This document shows, one piece after another, positions 12,193 through 24,533 of a stretch of DNA of 64,000 nt. Source of the stretch: Juglans regia (taxonomy: Eukaryota; Streptophyta; Magnoliopsida; Fagales; Juglandaceae); NCBI RefSeq assembly GCF_001411555.2, contig NC_049904.1, forward strand, positions 20,969,370-21,033,369. Reading direction: 5' to 3'. The translations under genes were made by a program, and so were the position numbers. The stretch's first letter is position 1. Each line of letters starts with the position of its first letter. The notes below the pieces were generated by a model. The model worked only from the letters and a program-made list of their open reading frames with translations, did not search any database and was not told where the DNA came from.

Positions 12193-13586
12193 TGACTCAC
12201 TAAAAAATAAGCAGTATAAAGGCTATCCCAAGTGCAGGAGGATGTTACGTAATAATTAGGAATAAATTCTTAGATCGTCTCCTCAGAGAAAGTTACTTAA
12301 AATCAAACTCGTTTAAAATGGTAAATTATTCACAAAGAGAAAATAAAAATGGTGGTATGTGCAATGAATGGAAGAGTGCAACGGGAATGAAAAGGGCAAT
12401 AGTCATGGATTAGATTCATATTTTTAGATTTTTTTTTTTTTTAGTGTCGAAATGAAATGTAGGAGACTAGCAAATTGAAATTAACAATCAATGAATCAAC
12501 TAAGCTAAACAATCTCAATTAATCAGAAAATTAATTAATAAAATCGAAATTAATTAAGTCATAATTAAGTTTCAATCAATCTAATATGCAATGGAACTAA
12601 GAGATTAATAAAACTAAGTTAAGAATTAAACTAGATTAGAAAGTAATTGACAAAATATGAATTGAAAATTGAAAAATCCCAAAAATCAAAATTCTAGGGT
12701 TCATCCTTGTATTCAAATCACAAATTCTCAACATCAATCCCTAACAATTGTAATCATTGTTAAACAAAAACTTAAAAGAGTAAGAAAAATAACTACATCA
12801 AATTTAAACATACTGAAAATAAAATATCCAAACTCAAATGATTCTAAATTAAAAATCTCAAAAATATACTATAAAATTCAGACTAAAATTAAATAGAGAT
12901 TAATGAAAGAAAAGAGTAAATTAAATTGATAGAGATGAAAATAGAAAGTAGTGAAGGAGGCTGGAGAAGGTACAATTTGGACCCCACGAGGTTCTTCAAG
13001 CCGCCTCCATATTACTCTTTACATGTTGCATCCGTATGAAAAAGTCCCAATAAAAATTCGTGCCTCCTCTGTCTTAAAAGCAAAAGTGAAAAAGAAAAAA
13101 AGACACTTTTGCTGGATCCCACATGCCAAAGTTTGAATTTTCCACTTGATTCTCTTTTGGCCCTTTCCGCGTGCGTGCTTTTTTAGCTTGTGTTCCTTTT
13201 CATTTTTTTTCTTTTCCGTGTGCTGCCCAGCTGCGTTTTGAGAATGAATCCAAAATTGCTTCCGACCAAACACCAAGAGAAAATGCTTTTGCTTTTTGCA
13301 TACTTTTGAATTTCTTAGCTTGGGAAGAATAAATAAATAAATAAATAAAATAAAATAAAATAAAAGAATAGAATATAAAAAATATGTTGTGTATGTGAAG
13401 AAATATTATCCGACTAAATCGTAAGTTATAAAATTAAGCATAAATTATACTATAAATTAATTTAAATCACAACTCGGATTTATGTATTTTAACTATTTTT
13501 CCATCTAAAATCAATAATAATGTAATGAAATAAATAAAATATATTGGTTCTAAATGTTTAAAATATGCAATAACTTAGCTCAATCA
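12193..13586 (-). repeat. Athila 5' LTR (right in window)
   Basis: Partner of 4414-5816, with the same tgactcac start and caatca end in plus sense. It would hold the element's promoter on the minus strand. Differences from the other LTR are spread throughout, so the insertion is not recent. Confidence 0.9.
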
Positions 13587-13591
13587 CAATT

Positions 13592-14422
13592 CAGTTTGGA
13601 AAAGAGCTTTGCTACACAGCCTCCACCATACTCCACACTATATTTTTTTATATTTTTTTTTTGAGTTTATTCTTTTTAAATTATTTCAAATTTTTTATTC
13701 ATTATTCATATAATAAATATTTAATAAAAGAAAAAAATAATAATAATTAAAAATAATGTGGAGGTGTGGAGTGTTAGGAAGTTGTGAAGATTTTTTGTTT
13801 GGAAAAAGGATATGCATATGGGACCATGAACTATATTTAAATCTTAGCGGTAGATGTAGATTGAATATTAATTTTGGGATATTGTGCGTTGAAGTACTAA
13901 ATTTGGATTTGAAATATATATGCATGGGTTGTTTGTATATTTCATTACAAGAAAACTGTTTATTTATGATCAATTATTTTCTGTAAAAATGATTATTTCT
14001 TATTAAAAGTAGTAATTTTTTGTCGCAAATAGTCTTTCTCATCGCAAATAATATGTTATATATGCTCGTTTTTCTTATAGTACTGTTAATTTGAGTTTAT
14101 AGGGAAAAATCTACATTTAAATTTTTGCTTGATTTAAGATAAAGAGAGAAATAGTCTACGAAGTACCACATCGTCTCCCCAAGTACCTCTACCACATGAT
14201 GCATCCAAGTAGCTAGCATGTTTGAGGATTTTCTATATATATATAAAATATATACCATTTATCTATATTTTGAAATTACCTAATTAATATTACTCTTAGA
14301 CTTGGAGGGGCCTACCAGCTTAATCATTCTAAGGTGATATATACGTTTGTGTGACAAGATATATATAATGTAATATAGACCACGTCGAGGCACATGAACA
14401 AGAAGTGGGTAGAGGGAAAAAA
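13592..14422. other. Upstream region of receptor copy 1, with inverted repeat
   Basis: No gene seen. A MITE-like inverted repeat has its arms at about 13611-13640 (gctacacagcctccaccata) and 13757-13789 (read in reverse, cttcacaacttcctaacac...ccacctc-type), around an AT-rich middle. Closer to the gene, 14280-14350 (cttggaggggcctacc, ctaaggtgatata) matches 55920-55995 before copy 2, so the proximal promoter was part of the duplication. Confidence 0.5.
14359..14369 (+). promoter_or_regulatory. Possible TATA element, receptor copy 1
   Basis: atatataatg lies about 60 bases before the ATG. Copy 2 has a run of tatata at 55963-55974 at a similar distance. The region is AT-rich, so this is only a candidate. 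Confidence 0.3.
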
Positions 14423-14742
14423 ATGGTTCTACAAACTCAGAGAGTGCCGACGATCATCTTCACTCTTAAAACGCTCATATGGCTTCTTTGCTTGGGAGTA
14501 ATCAATGTCAAGGCACAAAAGCTTCCTGATGATGAAGGTAACACTTCATGCCTGGATTATAACTGATTATTTTGCTTTGAAAATTATCGATTTTCTGAGC
14601 TGTTTGATAAAGTTATTGACAGCTTATAAATTGAGGGCTTTCTATATATATGAGAGATCAGAAGGATTATCGGGGCATAACTTTATAAGTTTGCATCCCA
14701 ATTTAGATTTTTTAGCTCCGCCTCTGCATGCATGCCCTTAAT

Positions 14743-14780
<38 letters not shown>

Positions 14781-17700
14781 GTTCATAACACATGATTACG
14801 AATTATTGGACTCTAATTAATTATAAACCCCATGCAGTACTATTTGATGAAACTACAATTATACCGAAAATAAGAAACCGACGAGAACCGATGCGTGGAG
14901 GACCTCTCGATTAAGCATGATCACCCATTAATATATTCAATTGTCAATACTGAGGTTCTGAAGGTCTTAGCGCTGCAGTTCATGAACAGTGCTGCGAATA
15001 TTATGACTGGGCTACAAATTTATTTTATTAATTTATTCCTACCTTTTGTCGGTGGATCCGAAAGTGGTGGAGTGGCCATTAAATAGAAATGTGTTTGGAC
15101 TTTGGAGTAGAAACATTATCTTCAAGGTTTCGAACTCGTTTAATTAGATTGAAAATGGAGTAAAACTCTGCAAACCTAAATTATTATAATTTTCACTATC
15201 TAGCTAGACATTTCTAACCACAAAACTTTTCTTTGTTTTTCTTTTCATTCTCTTCATGTTTTGATGATCTAATGTGCAGAAAAAAAAAAAGTAATAATTT
15301 CAGCTGTTAATTAACACATGATGAACAATTAATTCTACGGATTCCATTCAATGATAGGATGAAAATGTTTTTGAGAGATGAAAATCCTCTTTAAGTTTCA
15401 AGCAAGTTTAGATCAATTTTTTTACTGACAAATTAGGTGAATCCTGCTTCTCTGTGTTACTGGAAAAGTTTAGATATTGCTATATATCTGTGTTGATGAA
15501 ACAGTACGTCATCTCGAGAAATGAGAAATTTCAAATTGCATTCTTATTACCCCTTTATGGGGTTTCATTCAATTATATAGAGCAATATAGCTCATTATAA
15601 AATCAGCCTTACTAATTCGTGGGTCAAGGCTATTAAATATTGACTAAGACTAATTACATAGCTAGCTAATATTGACTAATAGGAGGAGCCAACAACTAAG
15701 ACTAATTACATAGCTAGCAAATATTGACTAATGGGAGGAGCTGTATTCTAACAATTCACGCCAACACTCCCCCCCAAGTTGATGCATACAAGTCTCTGAT
15801 GCACAACTTGTTAAGTGAGTTGTGAAAATCTTTGCTTGATACGGCCTTTGCGAGTATGTCTGCTAGTTGGTCTTCAGACTTCACAAATGGAAATTGAATT
15901 ATTTTTGCTCCTAGATTCTCTTTGATGAAATGTCGATCTACTTCTACACATTTGGTACGATCGTGTTGGACTAGGTCGTGAGAGATGACAATTGCGGCTT
16001 TGTTGTCACAAAAGAGATCAATCTCGGAGGTAGGAGCAAAGCCAATTTCGATGAGTAGTTTTTTGATCTAGAGAAGTTCGCAGAGTCCCTTTGCAATTCC
16101 TCGGAATTTAGCCTCTACACTTGATAGTGCCACTACTTTTTGTTTCTTGCTTCTCCATGTAATAAGATTCCTACCGACAAACATGAAGTAGCCAGAAGTG
16201 GATTTTCTGTCTGAAATTCTCCCTACCCAATCTGCATCTGTATAGCCAGTTACTTGTACCTTGTTACTCTTCACCTCCACAGTTGTACACACATCTACTT
16301 TTAGATGGGTGTGCATGAAGAACATAAGTCATTTTCCAGGTGAGGACTTCAAGTATCGAAGTGTTCAGGTCACTGTGTCCATATGGTCTTCACTAGGATT
16401 GTGCAAGAACTGACTAATAACGCTCACAACATATGCAATATCTGGGTGAATATGAGAAAGATAGATAAGTTTTCCAACTAACCTTTGTACCTTCCTTTAT
16501 CTGTTGGCACTTGGTCTGGATACTCTCCAAGCTTGTGGTTTTGAATAATTGGGGTGTCTACCGGTTTACACTCCAATATTTCCACCTCAGTCAACAAGTC
16601 CAACACATGGTATTTTTTTTTGGAAAGAAAAATACCTTGTCTTGACCTGGCAACTTCAATTCTGAGAAAATATTTGAGTCCACCTAAATCCTTCATCTCG
16701 AACTCACTTGCTAGCTGTGTCTGAAGTTTGGATATTTATTCCTTATCATCTCCTGTGATAATCATGTCATCTACATAGACTATCAAAGCAGTTCCCTTGC
16801 CCAGTTTATGCTTCAAGAATAGGGTATGGTCTAAGTGGCTTTACCGGAAGCCGTACCTCTTCATTGCCAAATTGAATCGCCCAAACCACGTTCGGGGTGA
16901 TTGTTTTAGTCCATATAAAGCTCGCTGCAACTTGCATACAACCTTCGTGTTTGAGGATGTTGTGTAACCTGGAGGAATGTCCATGTAGACTTCCTCTTCA
17001 ACATTGCCGTGAAGGAAGACATTCTTTAAGTCAAATTGATGTAACGTCCAGTTGAGGTTAGTAGCAAGAGATCATACTAGTATTCTAACATTATTTAGTT
17101 TAGCAATAGGTGAAAAAGTTTCTTGATAGCCCACCCCATATGTCTGAGTATAGCCTTTTGCCACCAGACTCTCTTTGTACCGCTCAGTTGACTCATCTGC
17201 TTTATGTTTGATGGAGAACACCCATCTACAACCTACTAGCTTCTTACCTTTAAGTAATGGAACTAGAGTTCATGTGTCATTCTTCAGTAATGCCTCCATT
17301 TTTTCCTCCATCGCTTGAGTCCATTGTGAATCAGATAGAGCTTCCTGAACACCAATTGGGATAGGACTTGAGGAAAGTACATGTAAAAATCCTTGAGAGG
17401 TCTGGATAGTCGTCTAGTAGACACAAAGTTGGCAATTAGATATTTCGATCTCCGCTTCTTGATATCCGGAGAGTACTTATTTGGTGGCTTGCCACGATTG
17501 TGCCTGAAAGATAATGTGTATCCACCAGGAGGATCCATGTCATTTATATTTGAAGGTGTGTCAGAAATGCTTACCTCAGGAATATTCTCAGGAGATGTGT
17601 CTACAGATATCGAAATTGGGGGGGGGACCAGGTTCACCTTCTAGAAAGGTGACATCCATACTCACATAGGTATGTTGGGTAGAGAAATCATAGCAACTAT

Positions 17701-20582
17701 ATCCTTTTTGGTGTATGGCATTGCCTAAGAAAAGACATATGAGGGCACAAGGATCAAGCTTAATGTGTTGGTTCTTATGGAGTTGCACATAAACTACAAA
17801 GCCAAATGGGAAATATTAGGACTGTGGGTAGAGAAACATGAGATGCTAGAACCTGGAATGGAGTCTTAAAATTCAAGACTTTAGAGGGCATCCGGTTGAG
17901 TAAATGCACTGCGGTAGCAACTGCATCATGCCAGTACTGGTTAGGAATGTAGGCACCATGGAGTAAAGCACATGAAGTTTCAAGAATATAATCTTTTGCT
18001 CAGCTACGCCATTTTGCTGAGGGGTCTGTGGGCATGTGGTCTCATGAATAAGGCCATGTTGTTCAAAATAGGCACAGAAGTGCTGATTGACATATTCACC
18101 ATCATTATTGGCATGGAGAACCCGTAGCTTGGCTGAAAATTGAGTCTGTTTATAGCATGGAACGAGTGGAACACCTCTAACATTTCGTCTTTATTTTTTA
18201 TTTGGTAAAGCCAAGTCATGCGAGTACAGTCATCAACAAAGATAACAAACCAACGAACACTAGAGCTAGTAGAAATAGAGGAAGGACCCCACACATCAAA
18301 ATGAACTAAAGCAAATGGAATAGTACTTTTATTCATGCTCAACGAGTAAGAAGTACGGTGACTTTTGGCTAAAATGCACGTATCATATTTAAAGTCAAAA
18401 CGTACTACATGGGAACAAAGATCACGAAATAAGTGTTTCAAGTAACCCAAGGAAGGATGCCCCAAACGGTGATGCCAGAACCAAAGCTATCATTCCCTGT
18501 TATCTCCCTGTACGTGATGAGCAGGCTCCACCCTAAAATCTTCTATGTAGTATAATCCCCCCCTCTTAGTATCATGCCCAATTCTCTCCTTAGTGAGAAT
18601 ATCCTGAAGAAGACAAAATGAAGGATAAATAAGCAAAACACAATTTAATTTGTAGTAAATTGATTGACAGAAAGTAATTTATGTGAAAGTGACGGCACAA
18701 GTAATGTATGAGATAATGTGAGGGAAGGAAAGAGAGTCACAGAGCCCACGCCTGTGATCGGAGAGAGGACCCATTAGCGTTTGCAACGCTGGATCTTCGT
18801 GGTGGAGAAGTCTGGGTAAAATCGATGGCATCAAATGTTATGTGATTTGTAGCCCTGGAGTTGAGTAGCCAGGAACCACGATCACTGTCCAGGGAAGAGG
18901 TAACAAGTGCGGAACCAAAGTTACGTAAATCGGAGGGAGGGCGTGGGAAGACACAGCTAGTAGTATCAAGGTCAGCTATGGTTTGGCAGCCACCATAGCT
19001 GCCTTACCTGTGCTTCCATCGGTGCTGGCAACATCACATTTTTTTGGGCCTGAAGATTGTGCCACCAGTCGGGGTACCCATGCAGTTTGAAGCAATTCTC
19101 ACGTATGTGTTTTGAAGACATGCAATGAGAGCACGCCGACCCATCAGACCGCTCAAGACTTAGAGATAGCAGCAGGGTTTCCAGGATGTAGAGAGGACCC
19201 AATAGAGGAGGACGCGACTAGAACCAGTTCAGACTTTTGGTGGCCAGAACTACCCGGAGACATGGCCTGGGTTGCTGGTGGCCATGACCGCTTGTCTAAG
19301 TGCCTCCCTATGAACATGAGCGTAGGGTTACATCTAGAGCACGTCACCGCGGAAATTGTTGAGGTGATCACCAAGCCCGTCCAAGAAGGTGTACACGCAA
19401 TCCTCTTGGACAAGATTATTGTAGTGGTGGATATTGGTGGCGCACGTCATTGGATTCAATCGGTGGAAGTCAATTTCAGGCCAAAGGCCTTGTAGTTCGG
19501 TGTAAAATTTCTCAAGAGGACTCTTGACCTACTGCAGGCAGGCAGGACACGTCGTCGAAGTTGGTAGACTTGAGAGGTGTCGCTGCTATCAAAATATGTT
19601 GTAGCAATGGCATCCCAAACTGATTTTTCAGTGGGGAATCAGATGAAATTGCCAATGAGGGTCAATTCCATAGAATTGATCAACCATCCTTTGACGATGG
19701 CATTGTCTGTGCGCCATTTTCGAAAGGTTGGTTTCGTCAGAGTAGGTGGAGGGAAATCGCCACTGATGTAGCCCAGTTTGTCTTTGCCGGAGATGTACAT
19801 CTCGACAACCTAGGACCAAAGGGCATAGTTGGAGCCATCCAACTTGATACCGATAGGGGCGGTAGAGTGTTTGGTGGTCGGGGCCGAGATCTGGGCTTTG
19901 GATAAAGCCTTAGTCATTGTTTTGGTGAAGGTGGTGGAATATGTGTTTGGTGGGGTTTCGTTGTAGTTGGTGATAACGCCGGCAGCGTCTGCCATATTCA
20001 GAGGGGACGGATAAAAAACGAAGACTAGAAGTGCAGGATCGTAGGAGTCCCAGAATCGGCCTGGGGCTCTAATATCATGTCAAATTGCATTCTTATTACC
20101 TCTTTGTCGTTCATTCCATTAAGTGGAGCGATATACCTCATTAAAAAATCAGCCACCGTAAATCAGCCTTACTTATTAGTGGGTCAAGGCTTTTAAATAC
20201 TAATGGGAGGAGCCGTATTCTAACAATTCACGCCAAAAAGAAACACTTGGGCATCTAGTCCAAACATGATCTTATAATATCCTTTGATGCCAAAACGGTA
20301 ACCAAGAAACATGAACCTCCGTCCATGCTCTCGGAAGCAAAACATAAACACAACCAATTACTCGGAAGGTGTTTGCAAGAAGGTAATCTCATGCATGTAG
20401 TTGGGACTCCATGATCATCATTGGGGAGGTCCTGCATGGGTAAGCTTGCTAATGCCATTGTTAGTGTATAAGGCTGGTACATCAGCTAGCTAGCTCTACT
20501 CAGATAATTTTGTGCTGGTACTGCTGGGCTTCTTGACATGCCCAATGTTCGTGCTAAGGCGGGGAAGAGTCTAGTGTTATAC

Positions 20583-20618
<36 letters not shown>

Positions 20619-23600
20619 GTATATATCAACACATACATGCTTAAACCTAGCTTCTCTCATCCAAACATATTCTTTCTCTCCGATCGATCTGCAGTTTGTT
20701 GCGACCACGACAGAGGTGATTGTAAGAGACAGGAAACGTTCAACGAGAGACCCTTTTTTAAGTTTAGAGCTCTACCAGTATTTACCATGCACTGGCTACA
20801 ATAATATATAAGAGCACGGAAAGAATTCTTCTTCAACAATAGCATAATATCATGGAGGAATACAATAGAAACAAACCAATCCTGCTGGAGATATTTTACC
20901 AAATGATTCGATGTAATGTCGAATATAGGATGAAATTTTATGGAAATTTTTGAAAAATCCTTTCGTAATCAAAACATTCAAAATAAAGTCAAAATGAGAA
21001 GGAAAAATATTTTGACAGCAAATTTAGATAAATTTATAAAAGAGATGTGTCTCTGTCATTCTTCCATAACGAATTTGGTGTATTTTTGCAGTTGAAGCCC
21101 TTAAAAAAATAGCCAAAGAGCTAGGGAAGATGGGCTGGAATTTCTATGTAGACCCATGCGGTAATGACACAAGTTGGGAAACACCACCTGATATGAAGTT
21201 GGACCCAAGATCATCGTACAATAATTCTGTAGAATGCAATTGTGCATACCCTGGTGCTGTATGTCACGTTGTTGGAATGTACGAAACCTATCTTTCATTG
21301 ATGATCCCTTGTATCTTGATAGTGAAATTAAATTTTCTTAATACAGAAGTAGAAATTGCTTGTATTATACTTAAAACGTCTCTAAATTTTGGAATAAAAA
21401 AATTGCTAATGATCTTCGAAACAAATGGCATCACCTCCCTTAATATACAATTCATACAATGGATTAAACAATGGATTATGATGTCGCAGGTTCATTACAA
21501 CTATTCGAAATGACCTGTGCCGTCTGAATCGATCTTTTCAAAGATTGTGAGTTATTGAAAAATGACTTTCAAAGTCCAATAAAGAACCTGCACCCTGGAA
21601 TATCTGATATATGATCTCATAAAGTTTCTTAATTTGATCAGAATAGTTCCTTAATTGATCATTGATATTTCCGTTGTGGCACCTGGTATTCAATTTGTTA
21701 TCTATGATTCTATAGAGTCTACAGATCATGAGCTGCATGCAAATGCTATTAGTTATAAGTTAGAGCACAATAGAACTGTTTCTTCTTTCATCTTGGCATC
21801 TTGCAATTGCCTAGCTAGCTATTTTGTTGAGTCCGTACGCTTATAAAAAACAATGTTGTTGAACATTAATGCAGCATGCCTCAAGGTTTTTCCTTATATT
21901 CTAGGAGAATATTATCCGAAACATCCTGAAAAAATTATGAGTAAACAGATTACATTAATACTTTGCCTTTAACTATCCTTGTACGTCATTCAGATTTCTT
22001 AAAGGGCAGGATCTTTCTGGTGTGCTTCCAACATCCCTTGTGAATCTGCCTCACATAACGATGATGTAAGCAAAGTAACCAACTAATTAATTAATCATTA
22101 GTACTAGTACTTGTTACTATCTGAAAGAATAAAAATATTTATAGTTCAAATCTAATTGCAAGCTTTCCTCTTGGTTTCAGTGAGTTGTCTCGAAACTATC
22201 TGACTGGTACAATTCCATCCGAATGGACTTCTCTAAAGTTGGAACGTCTGTACGTACTGTATTTTATTGGGGTTTTAATATAACACATTATATTACATTA
22301 ATCACTCACTTCTCAATTCACACAATATGTATAGTACTACTGTAGTTAGCCACTAAATTAATGCTCATTCTTGTTGAATTAAAATAATTGGCTACAGGTC
22401 CACTTCTGTAAACCAGTTATCGGGAAGAATTCCGAGCTACCTGGGAAAAATTACCACTCTTAGATTTTTGTATGCTCTTTTATTTGGGAAAATGGCACAA
22501 TTGACTGATTTCCTTTTTCTTTTTCTTTTTTTTTTTTTCCCGGCTTTCAATTTGACGAAGATCACTATATATATTTTCAGGAGCATAGAGAACAATCGGT
22601 TTTCTGGAACTGTTCCCCCTGAGATTGGAAAGTTGGTTAACTTGGAGACTCTGTCAGTAATTTCACCTACCCTCTTGTTCGATGATTTATGTATTAAAAA
22701 ATTTCAAATAACACTAACTTGAGCTGGTTTGAACTTCCCATTTGGTGGCTGCAGTATTCTCAATTCTAACTTCCTCACTGGAGAGTTGCCAGTCAATCTA
22801 ACTTGTCTCACAAACTTAACTCAACTGTGAGTGCAGCCATTTGTATATTGATACTAATTTTTCATGTTTCTATGTTACCCATTAATCTTGTTTCTGCCTT
22901 GACCAAATGCAGTAGGATTAGCAATAACAACTTCACGGGAAGAATACCTGATTTTTTCAATAGTTGGAAAAAGCTTCAGAAATTGTATGTATTTTCTTTT
23001 TCCAAATCATATCATTTAAATCATGTATTTTAGAAGAATATTTTAATGAAATCTAACAAAAGGGAATTATGCTCTTATAAATTATAGAGAGATCCAAGCT
23101 AGTGGTCTCGCGGGGCCTATTCCTCCAAGCATTTCTGTCTTGAGTAATTTAACTGAGCTGTAAGTTCTATAGTCTAAGAATTCTTCAGCTGTAAAATCTA
23201 TATGCATGATATCAATAAGATTTATTGGTTAAGACAATAACAGTCGTGAATGATGCAATTTTGTGCAGAAGAATTAGTGACTTAGTTGGTGAGGGTTCTA
23301 TATTTCCGAACTTAACAAGCATGACAAACATGAATAGATTGTAAGTCATCTTATACCATAAAATTTTAAGAACTGTAGCAATACAAAGTTATAGCATTTA
23401 TGCGTAGATGATGTTCTTCAACGTTGCAGGATGTTAAGGAGCTGCAATCTCTCGGGACAAATTCCAACATACATATCAGAATTAATGCCACAACTCCAAA
23501 CTCTGTAGCTCTTCCGTCTTTATTTTTTTTGTCTCATTTCTATTTCTAATGAATGAAAAACCAAAGTGGAATGTGTGCATAAGTACGCACTCATTTGTAG

Positions 23601-24495
23601 GTAATATATATAAGAAAAATGATATTTGTAGGTATAGAGTGCGCAAATATCAGATACTCATTTTTAAAAAGTGAGTAAATATGAAATTTATATTAAAAAA
23701 TTAATTTTTTAATAATAGACTCTAATCATTTTCAAAATGAGTGCGGCTCGCATAACCCATGACCGTATGAGTGTTACTCATGTACTAATTAGACTTTTTA
23801 TGGTTGTACATTTTTTTCTTCTTCTTATTAGGATCAATATTAAAGATTTTTCTCGTTCTTTACTGGATTTGAGATCTCTGAAACGTTATAACGAGGTCAT
23901 GTACATCGATCTGAAAATAGCACGAGGACAGTAGACAAATTCGAGGCTTTACTTTTTAATTCACTCTTACGATTTGATCGGCAACCCACTTGTGCATGCC
24001 TTTCTAGCTTTATATTAATTCCAGAAATAGTACTTCTCCATCTTTTTTCCTTTCCTCGTTAACTGTACTTGAAGTTATATTTTCTCCCTACCTGGATAGT
24101 GTCTTTATTCGGATCATTAGTATTTATCTTTTGTTTTTTAATAGTTTGATCTTTTAGAAAGCTGCAGCTATGTATTTGTTACTCATGTATTTGTTTTTTG
24201 CTCAGCTCCTATCTGTAGTTGTCAATCTCTTCCCATTGTCATTGTATGCACAGCAGCCATGATCTACCCCTCCTGAGGCCCATTGCCGCATGCATCTGCC
24301 AGGAGATATCTATGAACAACTTGCATTTTTTAAGGCAATATTGTCTTCATGATTGGAAAGAAAAATCCATTAACTAATTATTTATAGAACATGTTTTGGT
24401 CCGTATAAATCTCCACTGCTACATTGACATTTTTCACATATCTAGTCTTTCGTTCTTTTCCAGTACATAATTCTAATCGAGTGAAAAACATTTTC

Positions 24496-24533
<38 letters not shown>

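Larger units (their letters stand above)
4414..13586 (-). mobile_element. Ty3/gypsy Athila-lineage retrotransposon
   Basis: A complete but decayed ~9.2-kb element read on the minus strand. It has two ~1.4-kb LTRs, a tRNA-Asp-type primer site inside the right LTR, remnants of gag, protease, reverse transcriptase, RNase H and integrase in that order, and a purine-rich tract (in plus sense accccctaac, about 5819-5828) next to the left LTR. The caatt TSD is exact. Lineage is judged from the RT and protease style (FMDDFSVF, ILGRPF) and from the primer site. Only ~760 bases separate integrase from the LTR, so there is no room for the envelope-like frame of some Athila elements. Frameshifts and stops in every domain make it non-autonomous. 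The equivalent site upstream of receptor copy 2 (about 54300-54330) is empty. Confidence 0.9.
15529..20238 (-). mobile_element. Ty1/copia retrotransposon in intron 1
   Basis: A ~4.7-kb element on the minus strand, antisense to the host gene, with short LTRs at 15529-15766 and 20078-20238. The 5-base TSD agaaa is exact (15524-15528 and 20239-20243). A polypurine tract (plus-sense ctcccccccaag, 15767-15778) adjoins the left LTR. The primer site beside the right LTR reads tgatattagagc on the minus strand, a worn match to the initiator-tRNA-Met site. Domain order gag, integrase, RT, RNase H identifies copia. Reading frames are broken many times, and both LTR ends carry mutations. It is spliced out with intron 1, so it need not disrupt the receptor. 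Confidence 0.9.
14538..21091 (+). other. Intron 1 of receptor copy 1
   Basis: Outside the copia element (15529-20238) this intron holds an (AT)n run (14744-14777), AT-rich DNA, and at 20699-20741 a short block found inverted at 58187-58228 in intron 1 of copy 2. The 20584-20605 AT run is followed by repeated tatg units. No other gene seen. Confidence 0.7.

Noticed and set aside
19112..19495. 127-codon plus-strand open frame
   Set aside because: Antisense of copia gag, whose knuckle and start are clear on the minus strand.
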